DNA from: Tetracentron sinense
Taxonomy: Eukaryota > Streptophyta > Magnoliopsida > Trochodendrales > Trochodendraceae
Direction of reading: 5' to 3'
Length of the DNA stretch: 64,000 nt
NCBI GenBank assembly: GCA_015143295.1
Contig: CM026564.1
Span: forward strand, 11,582,416-11,646,415
The notes under the pieces are model-generated. The model made no database searches and was not told where the DNA came from. It saw nothing but the letters and a program-made list of their open reading frames with translations. Within the stretch, counting starts at the first letter, position 1. Every line of letters starts with the position of its first letter. The position numbers and the translations under genes are program-made. This document shows, piece by piece, positions 32,114-44,046 of this stretch.

Positions 32114-35100
32114 TCATTCAAACAATTCTGGGTACTTCGCTTTAACTTCGGCTTCACGCTCCCATGTAGCCTCTTCTCGAGCATGATGTTACCATTGCAC
32201 GAGAACCAATGGAATAGACTTGTTGCGAAGGACTTGATCTCTCCGATCCAAGATATGAACCGGCTTTTCAACCAATGTGAGATCTTCTCAGATTTCCAAC
32301 GGTTCCAACTCTAGGACATGTGAAGGGTCTGCAATGTACTTCTGAAGCATAGACACATGGAAAACATTGTGAACCGCGGCCATCTGAGGTGGAAGAGCTA
32401 CCCGGTAAGCAACTTCACCAACTCTCATGATAATCTCAAACGGGCCAACATATCGAGGACTAAGCTTGCCTCTTTTTCCAAATCTCATAATCCCTTTGCT
32501 AGGTGATAATTTCACAAAGACTTGATCCCCAACCTGGAATTCCAAGTCCCTACGGCGAGTGTCCGCATAGCTCTTTTGACGATCTTGAGCGGCTTTCAAC
32601 CGATCCTGGATGATCTTAACCTTGTTCACCATTTGTTCGATCAACTCAGGACCCAACACCTTTCTTTCTCCTACCTCTTCCTAGTAGAGAGGAGACCTGT
32701 AGCTTCGCCCATACAAGGCATCAGATGGTGCCATTTGGATGCTCGCTTGGTAGCTATTGTTATAGGCGAATTCAACCAAAGGCAAGTGCTCTTCCCAGCT
32801 TCCCTTGAAATCTAGCATACAAGCTCGAAGCATGTCTTCGATGATTTAGTTCACCCTCTCGGTTTTTCCACTAGTTTGTGGATGAAAGGCGGTGCTGAAA
32901 TCAAGTCGGGAACCCATAGCTTCCTGAAAACTTTTCCAGAACCTGGACGTGAATCTTGGATCCCGATCTGACACAATACTAACTGGCACCCCGTGCATCC
33001 GAACGATCTCCTTGATATATAGTGCGGCCAACTGGCTCGAGTTGAAAGTAGTTCAATAAGGCAAGAAATGCGCAGACTTTGTTAAATGATCCATCACAAC
33101 CCATATCGCATCTGAGGTCGTTGCCGTCTTTGGCAAACCAACAATGAAGTCCAGTGAGATGTGCTCCAATTTCCACTCGGGAATAGGGAGAGACTGTAAC
33201 AGACCCGTCGGTCTCAAGTGCTCTGCCTTCACCTATTGGCACACCAAGTACCGTGCCACATACTCCGCAACATCCCTCTTCATTTTCCGCCACCAAAAGT
33301 GACTCTTGAGGTTCCGGTACATCTTTGTACCCCCAGGATGTACTGTGTACTTCAAACGGTGGGCTTCATCCATAATCTCTCTTCGAAGATTCGCATCGGT
33401 CGGAACACACAGCCTTCCCTTAAACGTAATAGCACCTCGGCTAGTGAGAGTGAAGTCCTCACTACCCTTGGCAACTTCTTTGTCCCGGAAAGCCAACAAG
33501 TCAGTATCCATGGCTTGATACTCTTGGATCAAATCTATAATGTACGGCCGGACCGTGACATTTTCCAAGACAGGACTGCGGACATAATCATTCACACTGA
33601 TTTTCAGATTTGCCAAATCTTCCAATAGTTTCCATTCCCGCACTAACATATGGGCCAATAACCCTGGAGGTTTCCTACTCAAAGCGTCCGCCACCACATT
33701 TGCTTTACCCGAGTGGTATTGGATGGTGCATTCATAATCTTTCAAAAATTCCATCCAATACTGTTGTCGTAAATTTAGCTCCTTTTGGGAAAAGAGATAC
33801 TTGAGGCTCTTGTGATCCGTGAACACATAGAACTCTACTCCATAAAGGTAATGACGTAAAATCTTAAGTGCAAACACGACCGCAACAAGTTCCAAGTCGT
33901 GGGTGGGGTAATTCTTTTCATGTTCCTTCAATTGCCTTGATGCATAGGCAATGACCTTCTTATATTGCATGAGAACACACCCAAGTCCGACATGCGAGGC
34001 ATCACTATACACCTCATAACCGCCACGCCTTGATGCCACTGTAAGGACGGGGACTGTGGTCAGTCTCTTCTTTAGTTCTGTGAAACTGATCTCGCACTTA
34101 TCGCTCCATACAAACTTGGCATTCTTATTTGTCAGGTAAGTGAGCGGTGCTGCAAGGCTGGAGAAACCCTCTACGAATCTCCTGTAATAGCCTGCCAACC
34201 CAAGGAAACTGCGTATCTCTGTGACACTTTTGGGCCTTGCCCAACTCATGACTGCCCCTATTTTCTTCGGATCCACCGAGATTCCGCAGATACGACATGG
34301 CTTAGGAATACCACCTCTTCCAACCAAAACACACACTTGCTTAGTTTGGCATACAACTTATGCTCTCTCAACATTTCTAAAGCAAGGTGAAGGTCTCGCA
34401 CGTGATTTTCCCGTGTCTGGGAATATATCAGGATGTCATCAACAAATACTATCACACATCGATCCAGGTATGGTCGGAATACCTGATTCATCAAATCCAT
34501 AAAGGCTGTCGGCGTTTTCGTGAGACCAAAAGGAATCACCAAGAACTCGTAATGCCCATACCGAGTCCTGAAAGTAGTTTTGGGAACATCTTCAGCCTTA
34601 ATTTTTAACTGGTGGTAACCGGGCCGAAGATCAATCTTAGAGACAAAATTTGCTCCCATCAACTGATCGAACAAGTCATCAATCCTAGGCAATGGGTACC
34701 TATTCTTTATAGTGACTTTGTTCAACTGTCGGTAATCGACGCACATTCGCATCGAGCCATCCTTCTTCTTAACAAATAACACTAGGACACCCCACGGTGA
34801 GACACTTGGTCGAATGAAACCAAGGCCTTGTAATTCCTCCAACTGAGTCTTCAACTCCTTAAGTTCAATCGGGGCCATTCTGCACGGAGCCTGGAAGATA
34901 GGAGCTGTGCCTGGTGCAAGCTCGATCACAAACTCAATCTCCCTGTCTGGAAGCAACCCTGGCAACTCCTTTGGAAATACATCCAGGAATTCACTCACGA
35001 ACGGGATAGTCGAAGAGGGGTTCGCTAGGCTCAATGCTGCAAAACGGGCAATATCTCTACTTCTTAACCCCCTAAAATGAAATGGCTTCCCTTCCACCGG

Positions 35101-35423
35101 CCTAAAGAGTACCATCTTTTCAAAGCAAGCCACATGCCCATGATGAGCTTCTAACAAATCCATCCCCAAGATAACGTCAAAGTCTTGAAATCTAAGGACA
35201 GTGTGATCGACTGCCAATTCATGGCCTCCCACTTGGACTGTACTGCCTCTGAAAATGCTATTGGCTACCACTGTTTTGCCGAGAGGGGTCGAAATGAATA
35301 ACTCCGGTTCCAACTAACTAGGTTCCATAGAAAAGCCTTGTGAAAAACTCGGCAAGACAAATGAGTGAGTAGAACCGGTATCAATCAACACTCTAGCCAA
35401 ACATTCATTGACTAATAGGGTTC
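32114..35423 (-). pseudogene. pol of the chromovirus: protease, RT, RNase H, integrase, chromodomain
   Basis: On the minus strand the protease has an intact DTGSTHSF near 35360. RT (34258-35313) has [20 protein letters not shown] and the catalytic FVDDILIYS. After a frameshift near 34300 come [12 protein letters not shown] and VVADALSRK of RNase H and the zinc-binding part of integrase (33233-34336). The integrase core has LDFIVGLP and [13 protein letters not shown], and the usual DGQ-type box is altered to TSGKTERVN (32846-33296). 32288-32659 is the integrase C-terminus. Beyond it, in another frame, a chromodomain with SIPLVLVQW and EEATWEREAEVKAKYPEL ends at 32114, with a TAA at 32189-32191 inside it. 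The chromodomain places the element among the chromoviruses (Tekay/Del-like). Stops and frameshifts make it inactive. Confidence 0.92.
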
Positions 35424-35564
35424 CTGAAATTTCAACTAGCTAAGTCAATCCATGCATCACATCATATATATAGGTAGATAGATATATATAGCTCGCCACA
35501 TATGTACACAAAGAATAAAGCATAACATGACAATCGTGGACAATCGAATACTTTAAAAGCGTGC
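35424..35564 (-). other. In-frame interruption between gag and protease, possible GC-AG intron
   Basis: A 141-bp AT-rich insert with TATATATCTATCTACC lies exactly between the gag zinc knuckle and the protease. On the minus strand it begins AAG|GCACGC and ends TTTCAG. Removing it joins the two reading frames in phase and restores the usual gag-protease transition. Without removal, gag ends at a TAG inside it. The same insert is in the duplicate copy (45246-45386), where the acceptor reads TTTCAAG. Splicing is not proven. A small insertion or an added gag tail is the alternative. Confidence 0.45.
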
Positions 35565-36378
35565 CTTGCACTACATTGTCAGATGCTAGTGCACCACCCT
35601 CTGTCAAGGCAAAAACTCGCCCTTGGTTCGCCTGGCGAGGTGGAGGTGTAGGCCAGATAGGCTGGGATGATGCCTGGTATGATCCTGTTGGGCGTGTTGG
35701 GGGCCTAATCCCCTGAGACTGGCCCGGCAAATGCTGACTAGGGCAATCCCTGATCACGGGGCCCTGGCTGCCGCAGTGAAAACATCCACCCGATGCTCTT
35801 CGGTAATCTCCTGCCGGGTGCCTTCGGCCACATAAAGTGCGGACCTCATGTGTATAGGTCGGAGGGGCCGGAGGAGGAGCGTACCTCACCACCTAAGGTG
35901 CAACTGGCCGTGAGCTGGAAGAGCCTGAGGTCGTGGCACTTGAGGCATGTACGACCATGGAACTTGAGGCGCATAAGATGGCCTCATCTGTGGTGATGGC
36001 CACACATACTGAGGTGGTACTGGCCATGTGTACTGATAAGGGCCGGTTCGAGGCCACCTCTCTAGAGGTGCTGAACTGCTAGGTTGGCCTCTCGCCAAAT
36101 CTCTCTTCTTGGACACGGCCTCCGAATTGGCCTCGATCAACAGGGCCTTGTCCACTACTTCCGGATAAGTAGCGTGCCTGAAAGCTGAGACTTTCTCCAT
36201 TACAACATCCTTGAGCCCTTGCTCAAACCTCCTCGGCTTCATTGCCTCAGTGGCAACCATGTGAGGCGCAAATCTAGAGAGCTCCAAGAACTTAGCCTCA
36301 TAAGTGGCTACAGTCAACGAACCTTGCTCTAGGTTGATGAACTCTCTTTCTTTCTTTTCCCATGCTCCAACTGGAAAG
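35565..36378 (-). pseudogene. gag C-terminal part of the chromovirus
   Basis: The minus strand encodes ATYEAKFLELSRFAPHMV and RFEQGLKDVVMEKVSAFRH of the capsid domain (35886-36317). A Pro/Tyr-rich stretch and the zinc knuckle CFHCGSQGPVIRDC follow (about 35755). The His of CX2CX4HX4C is Pro here, while the duplicate at 45121-46207 retains it (CFHCGRQGHVIRDC). The gene is split at 36378 by the Sirevirus. The N-terminal part resumes at 47710, and removing the insert plus one GAAAG copy restores the frame. Confidence 0.9.
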
Positions 36379-37875
36379 TGTTGGCCAGGAAATGACCCTA
36401 AAGGGGGGTGAATAGGGTCTAAGGCAGATTTTATAAATTAAAATTATTAACTACAAGTTCAAAGAGCAGAATAGAGTATAATATGCAACAAGATAAAACA
36501 ATGGAATATTAAAAGAGAGAGAAGAGATAAGAAGAGTGCAAACTCAAGATTTGTTTTCAAGGTTCAGCAAAACTAGCCTACTCCCCGCCTCAGCTTCCAG
36601 CTAGAGGATTCACCATGATTCCTTAATCGTACAAGCTCCTTCACAGGTGGAGTCCAAACCTTTACAATCTCTCTTTACAGGTCGAGATATCACCTTTCAA
36701 ACTATCCTTTAGGTCGAGCTGAAACCTATTAAGAGAACAATCCTCTCTTGGTATTGCTGAAGCAACAGCTTTAGTGCAAGAATCCTGGATTCTTGACTAA
36801 TCTCAATAAATAGGTTTTGGATTGAAAATCCGAACAGAAGGCTCCTTAAATGAGCTGGATAAGAGTGAAATACAAACTCTAATAAAGTCTCTTAAAACTG
36901 TGAATTGAATGAGCGCAAGAAAAACTTTTTGGGGATTTTCTAAGTATGAGAGTGAGTGAAAATCAATTGCAATGAATGAGGGATCAATAGGAGTTATTGC
37001 AGTGATCAAGAGTTGATATTCATTCATAAATGAACTCCTTTTATAGCATTTGATCCAATAGAGCCGTTGGAGTATCATTAAATGCTTTTAGATCCGTTGC
37101 AAACTAGCCGTTATAGAGATTTTTCTGTTTCAGACATGATTTCGTCGACGAAGTGGAGTTCCCACTTGAGTTTGTCGTCAAATTCAAAAGATAGAGTAGA
37201 ATTCAAAAAAATCCTGTAATGACTTCATCGCCGAATTTAACCCAACCAAAGATTTCGTTGACGAATTCATGAGGCAGAATAGAGTTTTTAAAAATTCTGT
37301 CATGACTTCGTCGTCGAATTCAATCTATTCAGATAATTTGTCGACGAATTCAGAGTAAAAAATCTGAATTCAGTCTAGGATCAGACCGAAGGGATGTGAT
37401 TGATTTGCTAGGTCAATTAGCTATCTTTTTATCATATTTTTATGATTCATTATGGCCTTAAATTGATTTCAAAGGATGTCCTAGGCTCCTATGGTCAATC
37501 TATTGTTATTGAGCTTATTCACTTCACCTTTCTTTTGAGGACTTTTTACATAAGTCCTATACATTCTCAGAATAATACATTTAGAATAATGAGAGATGAT
37601 CTTGGCTTGACTTTGGTCTTGTGATTTTGCCTTTTGTCTTCAATGGTCTTGTCTTGGACTAAGGTCTCTTTCTTGAATCTTCATCTTGTATTGAGTTGAA
37701 CTTTCTCTTGGGTAATTTCCATCCTTTAATTTTTATGATTGGAGTGCTATCAACTTATGTAATCTGAAATGTTCACGCACTCAAACGGGTTTATTAGTAC
37801 CAAATATTTCATTATATTATTATGTTATTATCAAAATTATTAAGGGTACTTATGGTTGTAACCCTGTGGCTAACA
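36379..37875 (-). mobile_element. 3' LTR of the Sirevirus
   Basis: It is 1497 bp, the same length as the copy at 46208-47704, and differs from it by a few per cent by eye. On the minus strand it starts TGTTAGCCACAGGG right after the PPT. It contains the palindrome array 37141-37348 and a TATA box CTATAAAAGG at 37037-37046. GAAAG precedes it at 36374-36378. The short frames in it are not genes. Confidence 0.92.
37141..37348 (-). promoter_or_regulatory. Six-palindrome array in the Sirevirus 3' LTR
   Basis: 12-bp sites related to the palindrome TTCGTCGACGAA start at 37141, 37171, 37224, 37254, 37307 and 37337, so spacing is 30-53-30-53-30 bp. They lie within three diverged 83-bp tandem units in which the palindromes are the best-kept part. 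Deviations from consensus are mostly C-to-T or G-to-A at CpG. The array ends 95 bp upstream (minus sense) of the TATA box at 37037-37046. Confidence 0.9.
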
Positions 37876-38383
37876 ATCTCCCACTTTTTGATGATGACAT
37901 AACAATGTAATGAAATTGGGTTGAGCTCCCCCTCACGACATGTTTTTCATAAAAACTTTGAGGTAAGCTCCCCCTCACGACATGTTTTTCATAAAAACTT
38001 TGAGGTAAGCTCCCCCTACGCATATGCATTTGTAAAAGAATAATCACAGTTATTATTTAGATGCATATTTATGATGAGTCAAAGGATATATCACTCTGGT
38101 TATGTACCAAGAAAAGATCCACAAAGATAAGTTTCAATTTTAAGTTCTCTTCTTAACATATTAGATCCAGACAAGAATAGAATTGCATAAGCGTAAGACA
38201 TATTATGTGTGTACTGCCAAAGATGCAAAAAATTCATCATATTTCAAATAGTTCAAATGCCATTTCATTTATCAATCATCACTCATCAAATTCAAAAAAA
38301 ATTTAAATTTTCATTACATTTCATATTTCTCCCCCTATGTCAACATTAAAAAGAAAATTACAATCCATCTTGTTTTTGTTTCT
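37876..38383 (-). promoter_or_regulatory. PPT and 3' UTR of the Sirevirus, with repeated purine tracts
   Basis: The minus strand reads AAAAAGTGGGAGAT immediately before the LTR (37876-37889), the PPT. Further in, a 42-bp block with a GTGAGGGGGAGCT-type purine tract is directly repeated two and a half times (about 37924-38020). Multiplied polypurine tracts near the 3' LTR are, as I recall, a known Sirevirus trait. No gene is present. Confidence 0.8.
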
Positions 38384-40394
38384 TTATAAGTTCAGCCACT
38401 TTGGTGAAGATATTTTCCGAGGGACCAGCCTTGGGGTCTTGGATGACTTCGTCTTCATCGGAGTCTTCATTTCCGCCGGAGCTACTATAGAAATCTCATT
38501 GGAAGAGGGAGGAATGGAGTTAAGTTTGGAGGATTTTGGAGGCTTGGACTTGACAACTTTAAAAGATTGACTCTTGAAGTTTGAAACTTCTAGCGAAAGT
38601 TGAGACAATTGAGTGGCCATCTGATGAATGATTGGGGTTTGATTTCCAAGAAGGGAGGACATTTGGGATAAGGAAGGTCCTTGACTCCGAACATGCTTTT
38701 CAGTATTCTCTACTTTCCTCTTCATCATGGTCACCAAATCATTCAATTGTAGGCCTTGCTCCAAGGCATCTACAGCCTTTCTCTCTATCAGAGATACAAT
38801 GGAGTCTACTCTGTTCTTAGTGACATCGCCCGAAACTTCAATCTCATCCAGTCTAGGCTCCAAAGATCCAACACTGGTCTGCACTTCCCTTTGAATGGTG
38901 TCCATCCGAGTCTGGAGAGCTAAAAACTGAGCCGAGCTAGCTACTTGGACACTCTGAAAAGATTCTCTGGTTTCTGACTGAAGGGAGACCATTCCAGTTC
39001 TCATTTCTGACATAACGTCCATCATGGAAGCCCTCATTTCCTCTTGAAAAGACTGCGGCTCATTGTCATTTACAACTGAAACTGCTCCAGGCTAGAAGAC
39101 ATGGAGGCAATCTGCCCTGCCATGATGTTCAGCTGCTCATCTGAAGCTGCTGGCCTGCTGGGCACCTCATAGAACTGACCAGGGTCCTCATAGTGAGGAG
39201 ACACTTGTCTATGAGAACTCTCAGGAAACTCTTCAGCATCCACGAAATCGGACCAGTCGGCAGCTCATTTCTGGGGTGCTGCTCACCCTGAAGCTTATCT
39301 GCAGGATCCTCTACTGGTACGGGTTGCTGCTCAGCCTGGGGTTCCTCCTCTGGCACTGATGCTTGCTGCTGCTCAGCCTGAAGATCTGCTGTGGGTGCAG
39401 ATGAGGTAGGAATAGATGAAGAGGGAGCAGAAGTAGGCAATGAGGAAGTAGGGATAAGAGCTGGAGTGCTAGAAGGAAGGGAGGAGGACTGAGAAGCAGA
39501 GGGTTTGGGAGTCCAAACCTTCTGGGAGTCATTCCAAATGTAGCCCATTCTTTGAATGGTTGCTTTGCTATAAATGGAGGAATCATCAGGGGTAACATAA
39601 ACAGTTTGAGATGCTAAAGGAACATTGAAATGTTTAAAGATTTTAGTCAGAGCCTGACCAAAAGGGAGACACCCTGATTTTCTCTTGAATGCATCATCCA
39701 TACAATGGACAATAATGTAGGAGAGATCAATGGGTGTGGTGGTTAGGATGCACCACATAAGGAATACATCAAAGTAGGTGAGATACTCCCTACCACCAGC
39801 CCTGGGAACTAGGTTATAGGTGATTATGTGATGAATCAATCTAGCAGAGAGGGTAAGATCTTTAACCTTAGGTTGAAAAGGAGAGGTGAAATCTTGGTTT
39901 ATGCACATCATTTTTAGTGCTTCAACCACATCAAATCCTTCATGACTGGTCCACTGACCATTCATAAAAGTTTGAAGGGTACACTTAGGGATTTTTAAAA
40001 TTGAGGGCAATTGATTCAAATGAAAAGAAATGTTTTTACCTAAGACAAATGAGGTAATAAGAGATTCGGACTGTTTGAAATGGAAGTGAGTGTAAAAGAG
40101 TTTGACCAACTCAGGAAACATGGGTTCGTTAGATTCAAGAAATTTATCCCATTTTAGGGTAGAAAAGAGGGTTTTTATGGGTTCGAGCCCATAGGCATCA
40201 AGACTAATGAAATTAACGACTTTACCGTACAGAGGGGAACGATGAAGGAATTTTTCTTTGAATAATTTCTTGAACTTTTCTTCCTTGAACTTTACTTGGA
40301 CTAGAGTTGAACTTGAGGCCGGTTCTTTTCCTTTTTCGGTTCGGGATTTCTTCTTTGGTGGCTCCACCAATGCATTCTTCATTCTAGGAGGCAT
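38384..40394 (-). pseudogene. env-like ORF of the Sirevirus
   Basis: On the minus strand an ATG at 40394 opens a 421-codon frame (to 39129). It starts with a basic KKKSRTEKGKE segment. A globular part with HRSPLYGKVVNFISLDAYGL follows, which resembles what Pfam calls a putative plant transposon protein domain. A Pro/Ser/Gln-rich linker comes next. A frameshift near 39265 moves the reading to another frame and a second near 39060 brings in 38384-39037, a long coiled coil (QFLALQTRMDTIQREVQTS) and a basic tail. Position after pol and composition match the env-like genes of SIRE1-type elements. I see no clear signal peptide. Its role is unknown. Confidence 0.85.
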
Positions 40395-40512
40395 TTTCTG
40401 AGAGATTAGAGAGATTTGCTAGATCTTGGAACGAAGAAGGGTGCACGAGCAATGGAATAGGGACTTTGGAGGGAAAGATTAGGTTTGAAAAAGTGTGGAT
40501 TTTGGGGGGTTA

Positions 40513-40740
40513 CTATTTATACACACGACTCAATTCCTCACCGAAATGGGTTTCGTCCCTTAATTCGTCGTCGAAATTAAGTTGGGAGCCCTAAAGTGTT
40601 TAATTTCGAATTGACTTCGTCGACGAAATGGATGACTCATCCAGGTTCGTCGTCGAAATGGGTACAGAAAATATTCTGTTTTCTATATTTCCCAAAGATT
40701 CGTCGCCGAAATCATATTCTAGATTGAATTCGTCACCGAA
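40513..40740 (-). promoter_or_regulatory. Candidate internal promoter upstream of the env-like ORF
   Basis: Six 12-bp sites start at 40534, 40564, 40616, 40646, 40699 and 40729, spaced 30-52-30-53-30 bp. The best is the perfect palindrome TTCGTCGACGAA at 40616. This matches the site and the spacing of the LTR array. Thirteen bases further on in the minus sense lies TATAAATAG (40513-40521), and the env-like ATG is at 40394, so a leader of about 90 nt would be expected. Pol ends at 40891, so the array is in the pol-env gap. Site spacing is seen directly; promoter activity is inference. Confidence 0.7.
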
Positions 40741-40890
40741 TTCAGTCCTGAATATGAAGAAATGATTTCTCTTTAGTTTTCTACCTGTTTTCCTTTAAGT
40801 CAAAGATTCATCAAGACATATAAATTTGTCAAAACGTATTCAAATCAATCTATGAAACAATCAAGCAATTTATAGATCAGATCAAAGATT

Positions 40891-43800
40891 TCAATTTTTG
40901 ATTACTTTTGATCTTGATTCAGTTAGATCATTTAGACTAGTCATTCCCAATTCTCTTCTCAAAGCACTAAACCTATCAGATTGTAGAGGTTTAGTAAAGA
41001 TATCAGCAAGCTGATTAATAGTATCAATAAATTCCAAGATAACATTTCCATTTTGCACATGATCTCTAATAAAGTGATATCTTATTTCTATGTATTTAGT
41101 TCTTGAGTGTTAAATGAGATTCTTAGTCATGCAAATTGCACTTGTTTTATCACACTTAATAGGAATTTTAGTATAGATAAGTTTAAAATCTTCTAGCTGT
41201 TGTTTCATGTAGAGAGTTTGAGCACAACAAAGTCCAGCTGTCATATACTCAGCCTCAGCTGTGGATAAGGCTACTGAATTTTGTTTCTTGCTAAACCATG
41301 AAACAAGAGAATGTCCTAAAAAGTGACAAATTCCACTAGTGCTTTTTCTATCTACTTTGCATCCAGCAAAGTCTGCATCTGAATAGCTTATTAGATCTAA
41401 GTTTGTGTCTTTTGGATACCATAAGCCTAAATTAATTGTTCCAAGCAAGTATCTAAAGATTCTTTTTATAGCAGTTAAGTGAGATTCTTTTGGACAGTAT
41501 TGGAATCTTGCACAAATACAGACACTGAACATAATGTCAGGTCTACTTGCAGTGAGATACAAAAGACTTCCAATCATGCCTCTATAGAGTTTTTCATCAA
41601 TATTTTTTCCTTTTTCATCCTTATCAAGTTTGGTTGATGGACTCATAGGAGTATCCATTATTTTAGTGTTTTCCATTCCAAACTTTTTAAATAACTCTTT
41701 AGTATATTTAGCTTGATTAACTAAAGTTCCTTGTTTGGTTTGTTTGATTTGAAGTCCTAAGAAAAATGTTAATTCACCCATCATGCTCATTTCAAACTCT
41801 TTTTGCATTGTTTTAGCAAACATTCTATAGAGAGATTCATTTGTTGATCCAAATATAATGTCATCTACATAGATTTGAATTATTAGCATATCATCATTTT
41901 TGGTCATTATGAATAAAGTTGTGTCAATTTTACCTCTTGTGAATCCGTTTTCAATTAGGAAGCTACTTAGCCTATCATACCAAGCTCTTGGAGCTTGCTT
42001 TAATCCATATAAGGCTTTAGTTAGCTTAAATACATGATTAGGGAATTTATGATTTTCAAAGCAAAGTGGTTGATTTACATACACTTCTTCATTAATGTAT
42101 CCATTTAGAAATGCGCTTTTTACATCCATTTGATATAATTTAAACTCTTTATGACTAGCAAATGCAAGTAACATTCTTATAACTTCTAGTCTAGCAACCG
42201 GGGCAAATGTTTCATCATAATCTATCCCCTCTTCTTGGTTGTAACCTTGAACTACTAATCTTGCTTTGTTTTTAACTATATTTTCATTTTCACCCTTTTA
42301 TTTCTAAATACCCATTTTGTTCCAATAATAGATTTATCATTTGGTTTAGGTACTAGATCCTAAACTTGATTTCTATCAAATTGATTTAACTCTTCTTGCA
42401 TAGCAATGCCCCACGATTCATCTTCAATAGCTTCCAAGGCATTTTTAGGTTCAATTTGACTTAGGAAAGCAAGGTTTATTAGATTTCTTTTTGTTCTAAC
42501 CCCTTGTTCCATATTACCAAGTATTAGATCCTTAGGGTGATCTTTTATTAATTTCCAAGCTTTAGGAAGTTGATAGAATTTTTCATTTTCAATTTCTTCT
42601 TCATTATCTATTTCAATGGAGTTGTTGCTTGATTTTTCTTTTTCTTGATCATTTTTATTTTCTTTGTTGATTTCTAAATTAAATATTGTTTTTGGAAGAT
42701 TATCAATTTCATCATCCATATCAGTATTGATTTTGTTAAAAGGATTTGATTCATCAAAAACTACGTGAATTGATTCTTCAACAATTAATGATTTCTTACT
42801 AAACACTCTATAAGCTTTGCTATTAGTAGAGTATCCTAAGAAAATTCATTCCACAGGTTTAGCATCAAATTTCTTAAGATGTTGTTTATCATTAAGTATG
42901 AAGTATTTACATCCAAACACCTTAAAATAACTTATATTAGGAATTCTTCCATTCTATAGTTCACAGGGAGTTTTATTTAGTTTGTTTCTTATAACAACTC
43001 TATTAATTATATAGCATGAAGTGTTAATGGCTTCAGCCCAAAAATAATTTGGTAATTTATTTTCATTAAGCATTGTTCTAGCTATTTCTTGAAGAGATCT
43101 ATTCTTTCTTTCTACTACACCATTTTGTTGTGGAGTTCTAGGTGCTGAAAAATTATGATTAAAACCATTTTCATCACAAATTGATTCAAGTTCTTTATTT
43201 TTAAATTCTCCTCCTCTATCACTTCTTATGTTGTTAATAGAATAACCTTTTTTATTTTGAACTCTTTTACAAAACTTTTTAAATAGAGAAGATGCTTCAT
43301 TTTTATGAGAAAGAAATAGTACCCATGAGTATCTTGAAAAATCATCCACTATAACAAAAGCATAAGTTTTTCCAGCTAGGCTAGCTACTTCATTTAGACC
43401 AAAAAGATCCATATGCAAAAATTCTTAGGGCCTAGTGGTAGAAATCATTTTCTTGGTTTGAAATGAAGATTTTATTTGTTTTCCAAGTTGACAAGCATCA
43501 CCGATTTTATCTTTGATAAATTTAGTTTTAGGTAATCCTTTAACTAATTCATTTTTAGAGAGTTTAGACAAAAGATCCATACTAGCATGTCCTAGTCTCC
43601 TATGCCATAGCCAACTTGCTTCATCTATAGCAGAAAAACATATCAAGTTTTGAGATTTAAGTTCATCAAAATCTAAGGTATAAACATTTTCATTTCTATG
43701 TGCTACAAACAAAGTATTCAGATTATCTTTATCTTTAATCATGCAGATATTTGACTTAAATGAAACATTCAATCCCTTATCACAAAGTTGACTAATACTT

Positions 43801-43994
43801 ATGAGATTATGCTTAAGACCATCAACGAGTAGTACATTCTCTATAAAAATAGATTTATTCTTACTAATGTTACCTATACCGATGATCTTCCCTTTGGCAT
43901 TGTCTCCAAATGTCACATGGCCGCCATCCTTTGGAGTGATTGATGCGAATAGTTCCTTGTTCCCGGTCATATGCCTTGAGCATCCACTGTCCAA
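40891..43994 (-). pseudogene. pol of the Sirevirus: protease, integrase, RT, RNase H
   Basis: On the minus strand the protease motif MDSGCSRHMTG opens 43425-43994. It is followed by the GAG-pre-integrase zinc region (LWHRRLGHASM) where the first Cys of the last pair is Gly. The integrase core at 42954-43418 has DFSRYSWVLFL, IRSDRGGEF and TPQQNGVVERKNR. A low-complexity integrase tail follows at 42360-42806. RT starts near 42330 ([13 protein letters not shown]) and has [25 protein letters not shown] and YVDDIIFGS. RNase H follows with [18 protein letters not shown]. After a TAA at 41110 the frame continues (RTKYIEIRYHFIRDH, INQLADIFTKPL) and stops at 40891. There are few breaks, so this is a fairly young copy. 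Confidence 0.92.
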
Positions 43995-44046
43995 GAACCA
44001 CGTTGTCTTGGAAGTTCTTGATTTGAAACATACCTACACATCCAAT

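Noticed and set aside
33218..33628. 136-residue plus-strand frame
   Set aside because: It is antisense to the well-supported chromovirus RNase H-integrase frame and is a shadow.
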